Below are positions 43,485-51,598 of a stretch of DNA of 64,000 nucleotides, one piece after another (positions within the stretch are counted from its first letter, which is position 1; each line of letters begins with the position of its first letter). Where the stretch lies: positions 62,001 through 126,000 of the forward strand of contig NZ_JAERRJ010000005.1 in the NCBI RefSeq assembly GCF_016741815.1, written 5' to 3'. The stretch is from Nocardia acididurans. GTDB taxonomy: Bacteria > Actinomycetota > Actinomycetes > Mycobacteriales > Mycobacteriaceae. Both the position numbers and the translations under genes were made by a program. A model generated the notes under the pieces. That model saw nothing but the letters and a program-made list of their open reading frames with translations. It had not been told where the DNA came from and did no database searches.

Positions 43485-44684
43485 TCAGTCCTGGTACGGC
43501 CTGCGAGTGACGAAGCCGCCCTTGGATATTCCCGTCGGCACGAGCAGGCCGAGCAGGCCCTTGGTCTTCGTGTAGGTGGAGATCGGGCCGGCGCTGATGG
43601 ATTCCTTGTAGCGCACGGCCCGCCGCCCGGTGATCAGCAGTCGCCGCGGGCTGTCGTCGTGCCGGACGAACTGCACCACGGCGTCACCGCGTCCCAGGCT
43701 CACCGGCTGATGGAAATACCCGAACCGGAACGGTTTCGGTATCCCGCCCTCCAACTGCCGTGCGATCTGATCGGCCGCGTGCGCACCCGACGGCATCGCA
43801 CTCTGGCACGTCCCGTGCAGCGCGCCCCACCGCTGCCGGATGTGCGCGGCATCCCCCACCGCGTAGATATCCGGATGGGTGAGCGACCGCAGCGTCGGAT
43901 CGACCGCGATGAGACCGTCTGCCGCAGTGCCGATTCCCGCGCGCGCGGCGAGACCGGGCACCCGCACCCCGGTGGTCCAGACGGTCAGATCCGAGGTCAC
44001 GGTCTCCCCACCCGCGAGTTCCACGGCGTCGGGCAGCACCTTGGTGACGGTGCCACGTCGTACCGTCACGCCCAGCCGTTCGAAGACCTCCGTCATGTGC
44101 GCTCGCGCCCGCGCGCCCAGCACCGCCGCGGGCTCGCCGCGGCTGATCAGCGAAACCCGCAGCCCCGGATGGCTTTCCGCGATCTCCGCCGCGGTCTCCA
44201 CGCCGGTGAGCCCACCCCCGCACACGGTCACCGTCCCGCCGGTGGCCGCGAGTTCGCGGAGTCCGCGCGCCACCCGCAGGGCCTGCTGCGCCGTGTTCAG
44301 GGTGTACGCGTGTTCCTCGGCTCCCGGTACCGTACGCGTTTCGGTGCTGCTGCCCACCGCGTAGACCAGGGTGTCGTAGTCGAGCCGCCGCACCGTGCCC
44401 AGTGTCTCGACGGTGACCTCGCGGGCCACCGTGTCGATGGCTGCCGCTTTCCCGCACAGGAATTCGATGCCGGTGTCCTCGAGCAGCCGTGCGATCGGGT
44501 AGTCGCCGAGCTCGTGTCCGGCGGCCAGTTGATGCAGTCGCAGTCGCTCGGTGAATCGTGGTGACGGATTGACCAGGGTGATGTAGACGCCACCGCGCCA
44601 GCGGGTCCGACGGGCCAGCCGTTGGGCGCACATCATGCCCGCGTAGCCGCCGCCGAGCACGACGACGCGATGGTTGAAACTCAT
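43485..44684 (-). CDS. FAD-dependent pyridine nucleotide-disulfide oxidoreductase (NDH-2-like)
   Basis: 399-aa flavoprotein with two Rossmann motifs: RVVVLGGGYAGMMCAQRL for FAD and VTVCGGGLTGVETAAEIAE for NAD(P)H, and the FAD-closing PDIYAVGDAAHIR. The layout matches type II NADH dehydrogenases and carotenoid/quinone reductases. A C-terminal membrane-anchoring helix is not obvious. DoxX, downstream of its start on the same strand, is a frequent partner of such redox proteins; the electron acceptor is unknown. Confidence 0.88.
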   Translation of the reverse strand: MSFNHRVVVLGGGYAGMMCAQRLARRTRWRGGVYITLVNPSPRFTERLRLHQLAAGHELGDYPIARLLEDTGIEFLCGKAAAIDTVAREVTVETLGTVRRLDYDTLVYAVGSSTETRTVPGAEEHAYTLNTAQQALRVARGLRELAATGGTVTVCGGGLTGVETAAEIAESHPGLRVSLISRGEPAAVLGARARAHMTEVFERLGVTVRRGTVTKVLPDAVELAGGETVTSDLTVWTTGVRVPGLAARAGIGTAADGLIAVDPTLRSLTHPDIYAVGDAAHIRQRWGALHGTCQSAMPSGAHAADQIARQLEGGIPKPFRFGYFHQPVSLGRGDAVVQFVRHDDSPRRLLITGRRAVRYKESISAGPISTYTKTKGLLGLLVPTGISKGGFVTRRPYQD

Positions 44685-44739
44685 AGTTTCGACGGTAGAA
44701 AGGCGCAGGTCCCACCGGTATCGGACAATCGCCCCTATT

Positions 44740-45090
44740 TCAGTGCGCGAGCATGAGCCACAGCGTCGCCACCGACAACCCCAGGAACAGCAGTGGCCCC
44801 GCGAAGTTGTAGAACACGCGCGCCCGGATGTGCGCCACCACGGCGCAGACGAAGAACGCCACCAGCCCGACGGCCGCGGCCACCCCGATCGGCCGGTATC
44901 CGGCCATCCCCAGCGCCAGTCCCACCGCGCCCGCGCCCTTGCAGAATCCGAGCAGGGGCAGCAGCGACTCGGGCAGCCCCACCTGCGCGATGTTGTTGCG
45001 CACGAACCGTATTCGCGCGAAGTTGGCCACCGCCTCGGCGGCGTTGAGGGCGATGGTGACGAGTGTGACGATCACGAAGGCGGTGAACAT
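44740..45090 (-). CDS. DoxX-like membrane protein
   Basis: 116-aa, four-helix membrane protein of the DoxX family: MFTAFVIVTLVTIALNAAEA, then GFCKGAGAVGLALGMAGYRP. DoxX proteins associate with redox complexes such as the membrane oxidoreductase complex of mycobacteria. ATG 45090 has GGAG 6 nt upstream; a longer frame lacks one. It is 55 bp upstream of the FAD oxidoreductase and probably co-transcribed with it. Confidence 0.85.
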   Translation of the reverse strand: MFTAFVIVTLVTIALNAAEAVANFARIRFVRNNIAQVGLPESLLPLLGFCKGAGAVGLALGMAGYRPIGVAAAVGLVAFFVCAVVAHIRARVFYNFAGPLLFLGLSVATLWLMLAH

Positions 45091-45178
45091 TTCCGGCTCC
45101 CTGCACTGATTTCGCCGCGGCGCGTCCGCGTCGTTCTCAGCCTTGCCGGGACCGGAGATTTCCGCCAATACCTGCCTT

Positions 45179-45195
45179 CATAACCAACGGTTATG
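45179..45195. promoter_or_regulatory. Inverted repeat before the DoxX/FAD operon
   Basis: CATAACC-AAC-GGTTATG, 89 bp upstream of the DoxX start and overlapping the stop codon of the SDR gene. A plausible regulator site for the DoxX-oxidoreductase pair. Confidence 0.4.
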
Positions 45196-46492
45196 GCCGC
45201 TCACCCGGTAACAGGTCGCGCAGCGCTTCGTCCAGGGTCGGGTATCGGAACCGGAATCCGGCCGCCCGCAGCACTTCCGAGGTGGCATGGCGGCCCGTGA
45301 GCCCCAGCGCGGGGTCGGTGCGCAGCAACACCGCGCCGACCGTGAGCGCCGGAGCCGGTGTCGGCGGCGACCACGGCCGGTGCAGGTGCCGCCGCAGCGC
45401 CGCCATGAGCTCCTGGTTCCGCACCGGGGAATCGGTGGCGGCCACCAGGATTCCGTTCGGCAGCGCCACCTGTGGGTCGAGCCCGAGCGCCGCGCGCACG
45501 ACGGCGAGCCAGTCGTCGAGGTGGATCCAGCTGAACCACTGCCGCCCGTTCCCGACGCTGCCGCCCAGCCCGGCTCTGGTGAGCATCCCCAGCCGCTGCA
45601 TGGCGGGCGCGTCCGGATCGAGCACGATGGAGGTCCGCAGGATCGTCCAGTGCTCGGCGGCGGCTCCGTCGAAGGCCCGCTCCCACGGTTCGGCCACCCC
45701 GGTCATCTGCGGCAGGCCGGGTTCGGGCAGCGGAGTGCTTTCCGTGCACCGGGTTTCGCCCGCGTCAGCCCAGATGGCGGTGGTGCTGGCCTGCACCCAG
45801 TAGTCGATCGGCCGCGCCAGGTTCTTCGATGCCGTCACCAGCGCCGCGGTCGAATCGACCCGGCTGCTCCGCAATTCGGCGATATTGCGTTCGGTGGGCC
45901 GGCAGTCGACGAGCTTCCCGGCCAGGTTGACGATCGCGGTCCTGCCCGGAACATCCAGCGCCGCAGCCCATTCCCCCACCGTGCGCCCATCCCAGATCAC
46001 CTGCGGATACGGCAGTTCGGCGGCAACGCCGCGCGTCAGAATGGTGACCCGATGCCCACGGCAGGTCAGGTCGGCCGCGATGGCGCGCCCGAGCGCCCCC
46101 GTACCACCCGCGATCACCACCGACAGCGCGTCCGCCCCCGGGGTGAGCCCGGCCGATCGCGCCAACCGCGCGAAGCAGGTCCGCGCATCCCGTCGCAGCT
46201 TGTCCCCCACCACTTTCCGGAGCACCGGAGCCGACGCACCGCGGAAGGTCAGCTGCTGCTCCACCAGCGTCCCGCCCTCGGCCGGTGTCAGGGTCCATCG
46301 AATCCGCGTGGTCCCGAGCGGTTTCGCTGCTTCGAGGACCAGCTCCCGATGCGGCACGGAATCAACCACCACCGGACGCAGCGGGACGGCCGCCGGGTTC
46401 CACTCCGCCCGGCGGGCCGGATCCTCGATCACAGCCCAGAGCTCCTCGGGCGACAGCGCGATGAACTGGCTGTAGGTGGTCGAGCGCGACAT
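45191..46492 (-). CDS. SRPBCC - epimerase/SDR fusion (TIGR01777 / DUF1731 type)
   Basis: 433-aa fusion. Residues ~1-115 form an SRPBCC (START-like) domain, TTYSQFIALSPEELWAVIED, usually binding hydrophobic ligands. Residues ~122-430 form a TIGR01777-type NAD(P) epimerase: VVIAGGTGALGRAIAADL, VNLAGKLVDCRPTERN, SSRVDSTAALVTASK, and the C-terminal DUF1731 (LPNGILVAATDSPVRNQELM). The SRPBCC-SDR fusion is known in actinobacteria; its substrate is not. Confidence 0.88.
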   Translation of the reverse strand: MSRSTTYSQFIALSPEELWAVIEDPARRAEWNPAAVPLRPVVVDSVPHRELVLEAAKPLGTTRIRWTLTPAEGGTLVEQQLTFRGASAPVLRKVVGDKLRRDARTCFARLARSAGLTPGADALSVVIAGGTGALGRAIAADLTCRGHRVTILTRGVAAELPYPQVIWDGRTVGEWAAALDVPGRTAIVNLAGKLVDCRPTERNIAELRSSRVDSTAALVTASKNLARPIDYWVQASTTAIWADAGETRCTESTPLPEPGLPQMTGVAEPWERAFDGAAAEHWTILRTSIVLDPDAPAMQRLGMLTRAGLGGSVGNGRQWFSWIHLDDWLAVVRAALGLDPQVALPNGILVAATDSPVRNQELMAALRRHLHRPWSPPTPAPALTVGAVLLRTDPALGLTGRHATSEVLRAAGFRFRYPTLDEALRDLLPGERP

Positions 46493-46590
46493 ACCCCGAC
46501 GCTAACCCCGCCCGCCGCGACACGGAAGCGTGTCGTGCACCCTATCCGCGCCGCCGGATGGCCGAGGCCTGGATCTCGACGCCCTGTAGG

Positions 46591-47097
46591 TCACAGGTCC
46601 CGAACGAATTTCACGCGTGCCAGCCCCTCCCCGTCGTAGTGCGAGGTGGCGGGCACGCCGTCGACGTCCAGGTCGCCGGGTTCGATCCGGAACCCGAGGC
46701 TGGTGTGATAGGCGATGGACTGCAGGTTGGCCGGGCCGGTGATGCACCGGACCCGGCTGCGTCCGGCGCGGCGGGCGTCGGCGAAGAAGCGGTGGTACAG
46801 CCGTGATCCCAGGCCGTCGCGGCGGCGTTCCGGGTCCACGCCGACGAAGTGGATGTACGCCTCCTCCGGATCGTCCTGGGAGAGGAATCCGACCAGGAAT
46901 CCCACCAGCCGGCCCGTCCCGTCCTCGGCGAGGTGGCTCGTCGAGGTGAAATGCTGAAAGAACAGGCGCGGCACCAGCAGTCGTCGCTGCCGGGCCCCGT
47001 CCTCGCCGCCGAGACCACCCCACCAGTGGGTCAGACCGTCCTGTACGCGCGCGAAATCGTCTTCGACGGGCCGCCGGAATGTGATGGTCTCGGGCAT
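46591..47097 (-). CDS. GNAT N-acetyltransferase
   Basis: 168-aa GNAT protein. The acetyl-CoA loop reads VDPERRRDGLGSRLYHRFFA (a variant of the RxxGxG/A motif), with IHFVGV on beta4 and a C-terminal ANLQSIAYHTSLGFRIEP. The acceptor cannot be predicted. It sits between the SDR fusion and the AMACR gene on the same strand, 50 bp after the latter. Confidence 0.88.
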   Translation of the reverse strand: MPETITFRRPVEDDFARVQDGLTHWWGGLGGEDGARQRRLLVPRLFFQHFTSTSHLAEDGTGRLVGFLVGFLSQDDPEEAYIHFVGVDPERRRDGLGSRLYHRFFADARRAGRSRVRCITGPANLQSIAYHTSLGFRIEPGDLDVDGVPATSHYDGEGLARVKFVRDL

Positions 47098-47147
47098 CGG
47101 AATCCTCCTGGGACGCTGGGTGTTCGTCCCTATCCGATCACATCGGG

Positions 47148-48227
47148 TCAGGCCCAGATCTCACCGATGGGTGTCGCCGCGGCGGGAACCGGGGCCGGGA
47201 CGGGTGGCACGCTGCGGGAGAAGCGCGGGGCGGGGGCGGGCTGGCGCACCCCGTCGATCTCCACGAGTGCCCCTCGGGCCGTGAGATGTTCGTCGTCGTA
47301 GGCATCGGTGAAGCTGCGGATCGGGGTGACGCAGGCGTCCACGCCATCGAACAGAGCCGCCCACTCCGCTTGTGTCCGGGCCGCGAAGCGTTCGGTGAAG
47401 GTCTTGCGGAGGAGGTCCTGTCTGCTCGGATCCATTTGGTGCGGCAGGGTTTCCGGATCCAATTCGAGTACGCGCAGCAGTTCGGCGTAGAACTGCGGTT
47501 CGAACGCGCCGACGGCCATGAACCTGTCGTCGGCGGTCCTGTAGGTGTCGTACCAGGCGCGCCCGGTGTCGAGCAGGTTGGTGCCGCGCTCGTCGGACCA
47601 GGCGCCGGCCTGATGCGCCGCGTAGATGGAGTGCGCGAGCGTGAGTACCCCGTCCACCATGGCGGCATCGATGATCTGCCCCTCGCCGGAGCGCTCGCGT
47701 TCGTAGAGCGCGGCGAGCACGCCGAGCACCAGGAAGACCGAGCCGCCGCCGTAGTCGCCGAGCAGGTTGATGGGCGGCAGCGGGCGTTCGCCCCGGCGGC
47801 CGATGCCGTGCAGCGCGCCGGTGAGCCCGATGTAGTTGATGTCGTGCCCGGCCTGCGCGGCACGCGGCCCGTCCTGCCCCCAGCCGGTGACGCGGCCGTA
47901 GACGAGCCGGGGATTGCGCGCCCGGGTCTGTTCGGGTCCGAGTCCGAGGCGTTCGGCGACGCCGGGCCGGAAACCTTCGATCAGCACATCGGCCTTGTCG
48001 ATGAGTGCGAGGACGGCCGCGACATCGTCCGGGTTCTTGAGATTCGCCTCCACGAGCCGCCGCCCGCGCAGCTGTGCGGGCGGCACCGGCGCATCGCGGC
48101 CCGGCCGCTGGACCCGCACCACGTCCGCACCGAGGTCGGCGAGCATCATGCCCGCGTGCGGGCCCGGTCCGATACTCGCCAATTCGACGATGCGTACGCC
48201 GGTCAGCGGCCCCTTGCTTGCACTCAC
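47148..48227 (-). CDS. CaiB/BaiF CoA transferase, alpha-methylacyl-CoA racemase-like
   Basis: 359-aa family III CoA transferase. It keeps the racemase residues of M. tuberculosis MCR: His in AGHDINYIGLTGAL and Asp in NLLGDYGGGSVFLVLG, so alpha-methylacyl-CoA racemase is preferred. AMACR inverts (2R)- to (2S)-methyl acyl-CoAs so that branched or sterol side chains can enter beta-oxidation. GTG 48227 has GGGGTAGAG upstream. A KstR-type palindrome lies 36 bp before the start. The AidB-like gene follows upstream on the same strand. Confidence 0.88.
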   Translation of the reverse strand: MSASKGPLTGVRIVELASIGPGPHAGMMLADLGADVVRVQRPGRDAPVPPAQLRGRRLVEANLKNPDDVAAVLALIDKADVLIEGFRPGVAERLGLGPEQTRARNPRLVYGRVTGWGQDGPRAAQAGHDINYIGLTGALHGIGRRGERPLPPINLLGDYGGGSVFLVLGVLAALYERERSGEGQIIDAAMVDGVLTLAHSIYAAHQAGAWSDERGTNLLDTGRAWYDTYRTADDRFMAVGAFEPQFYAELLRVLELDPETLPHQMDPSRQDLLRKTFTERFAARTQAEWAALFDGVDACVTPIRSFTDAYDDEHLTARGALVEIDGVRQPAPAPRFSRSVPPVPAPVPAAATPIGEIWA

Positions 48228-48263
48228 GTCTCTACCCCTCACGCGATCAGATGATCACCCGAG

Positions 48264-48277
48264 TAGAACACGTTCTA
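48264..48277. promoter_or_regulatory. KstR-type operator before the AMACR-like gene
   Basis: TAGAACACGTTCTA fits the KstR consensus TNNAACNNGTTNNA at every fixed position and is palindromic but for the central two bases. KstR represses sterol-catabolism genes in Corynebacteriales. The flanks (AGTAGAACACGTTCTAGA) add only one partial pair. Confidence 0.65.
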
Positions 48278-48328
48278 GAAATGCCCGCTACCGCTGACCT
48301 CCCCGGGATTGCCGGCCGGGTGCCCGAT

Positions 48329-49951
48329 TCAGGCCACGTAGGCGCGCCGGAGAATGGCCTCGGTATCGATCCCGGTGGGCAGGGTGCCGAAGGCGATGCC
48401 CCAGTCACCGCCGAAACGCGTGGCGCAGAAGGCATCCGCGACGGCCGGATCGCCGTGCCGCACCAGCTGCGCGCCCTGCAGCACGAGCGCCATGAGCTCC
48501 ACCACCCGGCGCGCCCGGTACTCGATATCGGCGAAATCGGTGAGCTCCTTGCCGATTCGGTCGATGGCGGTGTCGAGATGCCGGTTCGCACCGCGCGCCT
48601 GCGACACCTCGCCGAAGAACGCCTCCACCGATTCCGGCTGACGAGCCATGGCGCGCAGCGCATCCAGCGCCGCCACATTGCCCGAGCCCTCCCAGATCGA
48701 CATGAGCGGAGCCTCACGGTAGAGGCGCGGCATGCCCGAGTCCTCGACATATCCGTTGCCGCCCAGGCATTCCAGGGCCTCGGCCGCATGCGCGGGAGCA
48801 CGCTTGCACACCCAGTACTTGGTGACGGCCAGCGCGATCCGGCGCAGCGCGGCCTCGGCCAGATCGGCTCCGGCGCGGTCGGTGGCACCGGCCAGCCGCA
48901 TCATGACGGTGGTGGCGGCCTCGGATTCGACGACCAGATCGGCCAGCACATTGCGCATGGCGGGCTGGTCGATCAGGTCGGCCCCGAACGCCTTTCGATG
49001 CCGGGCATGGTGCACGGCGTGCACGACGCCCGCGCGCATACCGGTGGCCGAGCCGATGACGCAGTCCAGGCGCGTCATGTTCACCATCTCGATGATGGTC
49101 TTGACACCCGCGCCCTCCGCGCCGACCAGCCAGCCGGTGGCGTTCTCGTACTCGATCTCCGAGGAGGCGTTCGACTTGTTGCCCAGCTTGTCCTTGAGCC
49201 GTTGCAGCCGAAGGGGATTGCGCGAACCGTCGGGCAGCACACGCGGCAGCAGGAAGCAGGACAGGCCGCCGGGCGCCTGGGCCAGGGTGAGGAACATGTC
49301 CGACATGGGCGCGGAGGTGAACCACTTGTGGCCGACGATGCGGTACGTGCCGTCGGATTGCGGTGTGGCCGTGGTGGTGTTGGCGCGGACGTCGGAGCCG
49401 CCCTGCTTCTCCGTCATGGACATGCCCGCGATGAGACCGGCCTTGCCGGACGGCTCGCGCAGACCGTAGTCGTAGACGTTGGAGGCCAGCAGCGGCTCGA
49501 ACTTCTCGGACAGTTCCCGGTTGTGCCGCAACGCCGGAACCACGGCATAGGTCATGGAGATCGGGCACATGTGCCCGGCGTCGGCGATGCCCCAGGTGTA
49601 GAACTTGGCGGCGCGGGCGGCGTGCGCGCCCGGCCGGTCGTCGCGCCACGGCGAACCGTGCAGGCCGTGCGCCACAGCGACTTCCATGAGGTTGTGCCAG
49701 TACGGGTGGAACTCCACCTCGTCCACCCGATGCCCGTAGCGGTCGTGGGTGTGCAGCACCGGCGGGTGGTCGTTGGCCACGCGGCCCCACTCCTGCGCCG
49801 CGAAACCGCCTGCGAGCGCACCGAGTTCACGCACTTCGGCCTCGGCCCAGCCCGCGCCCTCGCGGTGCAGTCCCTCGATGAGCGCGGGATTGCGGGAGTT
49901 GTCGAAGGGGACGATGTCCGGCACCTGATTGAACACGTCGTGGGTGTGCAT
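48329..49951 (-). CDS. aidB: AidB-like acyl-CoA dehydrogenase
   Basis: 540-aa flavoprotein close to E. coli AidB: HDVFNQVPDIVPFDNSRNP, EFHPYWHNLMEVAVAHGLHG, GMSMTEKQGGSDVRANTT, VGHKWFTSAPMSDMFLTLAQ, LKDKLGNKSNASSEIEYENA and LYREAPLMSIWEGSGN. E. coli AidB is induced by alkylation damage and has weak isovaleryl-CoA dehydrogenase activity. Here the setting (AMACR, enoyl-CoA hydratase) suggests acyl-CoA metabolism. It follows the TetR gene by 29 bp, so they may form an operon. Confidence 0.9.
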   Translation of the reverse strand: MHTHDVFNQVPDIVPFDNSRNPALIEGLHREGAGWAEAEVRELGALAGGFAAQEWGRVANDHPPVLHTHDRYGHRVDEVEFHPYWHNLMEVAVAHGLHGSPWRDDRPGAHAARAAKFYTWGIADAGHMCPISMTYAVVPALRHNRELSEKFEPLLASNVYDYGLREPSGKAGLIAGMSMTEKQGGSDVRANTTTATPQSDGTYRIVGHKWFTSAPMSDMFLTLAQAPGGLSCFLLPRVLPDGSRNPLRLQRLKDKLGNKSNASSEIEYENATGWLVGAEGAGVKTIIEMVNMTRLDCVIGSATGMRAGVVHAVHHARHRKAFGADLIDQPAMRNVLADLVVESEAATTVMMRLAGATDRAGADLAEAALRRIALAVTKYWVCKRAPAHAAEALECLGGNGYVEDSGMPRLYREAPLMSIWEGSGNVAALDALRAMARQPESVEAFFGEVSQARGANRHLDTAIDRIGKELTDFADIEYRARRVVELMALVLQGAQLVRHGDPAVADAFCATRFGGDWGIAFGTLPTGIDTEAILRRAYVA

Positions 49952-49980
49952 GGGGGACTCCTGTTTTCGGGGCGGAGTGG

Positions 49981-50664
49981 CTAGTCGTGCGCGGGCAGGC
50001 CGAGCGCCCGCAGGGCGAAGGCGACGAGTTCCGGGACCACCGACTCGCTCTGCAGTTGTTCGGCGAGCGGGCCGACCAGCACCTCGCCGATCGCGCCGAC
50101 CAGCGCGGTGGCGCTGATCCGCGGGTTCTGCGGCGGCAGTTGACCGGAGGCCACGCCGTCGGCGACGGCGGTTTCGAAGGTTTCGGCGAACGCGCGCCGG
50201 AATCGCAACCTCTCGGCGTCGACGGCCGTGTCCACCGGTTCGGCCAGTAGGACGTAGGCGAGCTTGGGGTTCTTCAGGGCGCGCCCGGCGAAGGTCTCCA
50301 CCGCGGCGGTGACCCGTTCCACCGCACTGCGGGCAGCGGGCGAATCAGGCTGCGCCGCAGCGGTCTCCGAGTTCGCCGCGCCGATCGCGGCATCCGCCGG
50401 CCCCGGGGCGGCGGCGCCGCCCGCGGCCGCGACGGCGGCGACCTCGCGGGTGACCACCTCCCGGAAGACGGCGGTCATGAGTTCGGCCTTGCCGCTGAAG
50501 TTCTTGTAGACGGTGCCGGTGGCGATACCGGCCTCGGCGGCGACGGTGGCCATGGACAGTCCGGCGAATCCCTGTTCGGAGAGCACCTTCATGGCGGCCC
50601 GCACGATCGACCCCGCCTGGGCGTCGAGGCGGGCCTGGACGGCAGGGGTTCTGCGGTAGGCCAC
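49981..50664 (-). CDS. TetR-family regulator of the acyl-CoA block
   Basis: 227-aa TetR protein with HTH LSMATVAAEAGIATGTVYKN and KAELMTAVFREVV after it. The ligand domain has an Ala/Pro-rich insert (about 84-112). A near-perfect inverted repeat (50669-50691) lies directly before it in the region shared with the divergent enoyl-CoA hydratase, so it probably controls itself, aidB and the hydratase, responding to an acyl-CoA. Confidence 0.9.
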   Translation of the reverse strand: MAYRRTPAVQARLDAQAGSIVRAAMKVLSEQGFAGLSMATVAAEAGIATGTVYKNFSGKAELMTAVFREVVTREVAAVAAAGGAAAPGPADAAIGAANSETAAAQPDSPAARSAVERVTAAVETFAGRALKNPKLAYVLLAEPVDTAVDAERLRFRRAFAETFETAVADGVASGQLPPQNPRISATALVGAIGEVLVGPLAEQLQSESVVPELVAFALRALGLPAHD

Positions 50665-50668
50665 GAAA

Positions 50669-50691
50669 GAAGTGAATCACGTATTCATTTC
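50669..50691. promoter_or_regulatory. TetR operator in the divergent tetR / hydratase promoter
   Basis: GAAGTGAAT-cacgt-ATTCATTTC: 8 of 9 arm positions pair, 5-bp spacer. AT-rich in a GC-rich context, 4 bp from the TetR start and 38 bp from the hydratase start. Confidence 0.6.
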
Positions 50692-50729
50692 TTCGCGCAA
50701 GGGGCTACGCAGGGCGGTCTATACGGCGT

Positions 50730-51503
50730 ATGGTCGAGGTCGTGAGCGTACGAATCGAACGCAACGGCCCCGTATTCACCGTGATCCTGCACCGCCCGGA
50801 GGCCCGCAACGCGGTCGACGGACCCACCGCCGCCGCCCTCGCGGCCGCCTTCCGCGAATTCGACGCCGATCCCGACGCGGCGGTCGCCGTCCTGTGGGGC
50901 GACGGCGGCACCTTCTGCGCCGGCGCCGACCTGAAAGCCCTCGGCACCGAACGCTCCAACCAGGTCACCGAGGACGGCGACGGCCCCATGGGCCCGACCC
51001 GCATGCGCCTGTCCAAACCCGTCATCGCCGCCGTCTCCGGCTACGCGGTCGCGGGCGGACTGGAGCTCGCGCTCTGGTGCGATCTGCGAATCGCGGAGCA
51101 GGACAGCACCTTCGGCGTCTTCTGCCGCCGCTGGGGCGTACCCCTCATCGACGGCGGCACCGTGCGCCTGCCGCGCCTCATCGGCACCGGCCGCGCGCTG
51201 GAGTTGACCCTCACCGGCCGCGCCGTCGGCGCTCCCGAGGCCCTGCAGATCGGGCTGGTGACCCAGGTCGTTCCCACCGGCGAATCCCGCCGCGCCGCAG
51301 AGGAACTCGCCGCCCAGCTGGCCGCCCTCCCGCAGACCTGCCTGCGCTCGGACCGCATGTCCCTGTTGGAACAGGACGGCCTGGACGAGGACGCCGCCAT
51401 CGCCAACGAACTCCAGCACGGCCTGAAGGCCCTGATGGACGGCGCACTCGACGGCGCACAGCGTTTCGCCTCCGGCGCGGGCCGCCACGGCAGCCCGGCC
51501 TAG
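50730..51503 (+). CDS. Enoyl-CoA hydratase/isomerase (crotonase fold)
   Basis: 257-aa crotonase. The oxyanion-hole loops are GGGTFCAGADLKAL-type (DGGTFCAGADLKAL) and GYAVAGGLELALWCDLRIA. Hydratase catalytic glutamates are not fully conserved: the usual second Glu position sits in FCRRWGVPLIDGGTVRLPRL, with Asp instead, so isomerase or other crotonase activity is possible. ATG 50730 is preferred; GTG 50742 is an alternative. It is divergent from TetR. Confidence 0.88.
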   Translation: MVEVVSVRIERNGPVFTVILHRPEARNAVDGPTAAALAAAFREFDADPDAAVAVLWGDGGTFCAGADLKALGTERSNQVTEDGDGPMGPTRMRLSKPVIAAVSGYAVAGGLELALWCDLRIAEQDSTFGVFCRRWGVPLIDGGTVRLPRLIGTGRALELTLTGRAVGAPEALQIGLVTQVVPTGESRRAAEELAAQLAALPQTCLRSDRMSLLEQDGLDEDAAIANELQHGLKALMDGALDGAQRFASGAGRHGSPA

Positions 51504-51573
51504 GTCACCGCCGACGCCAGCCGACCGCGACCACCGGTCGCCACGCCGTCGCGGAGTGTGTCGACCACTGTCA

Positions 51574-51587
51574 GTACCGATCGGTAC
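51574..51587. promoter_or_regulatory. 14-bp perfect palindrome before the acyltransferase gene
   Basis: GTACCGATCGGTAC ends 11 bp before the ATG at 51599. This is a TetR-like operator form. No regulator gene adjoins it apart from the TetR 0.9 kb away. Confidence 0.5.
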
Positions 51588-51598
51588 GCTGCCCTGCG

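Noticed and set aside
50672..51598. Upstream extension of the HxxxDG acyltransferase
   Set aside because: It runs through the enoyl-CoA hydratase in another phase and is Arg-rich; the family-like protein starts at 51599.
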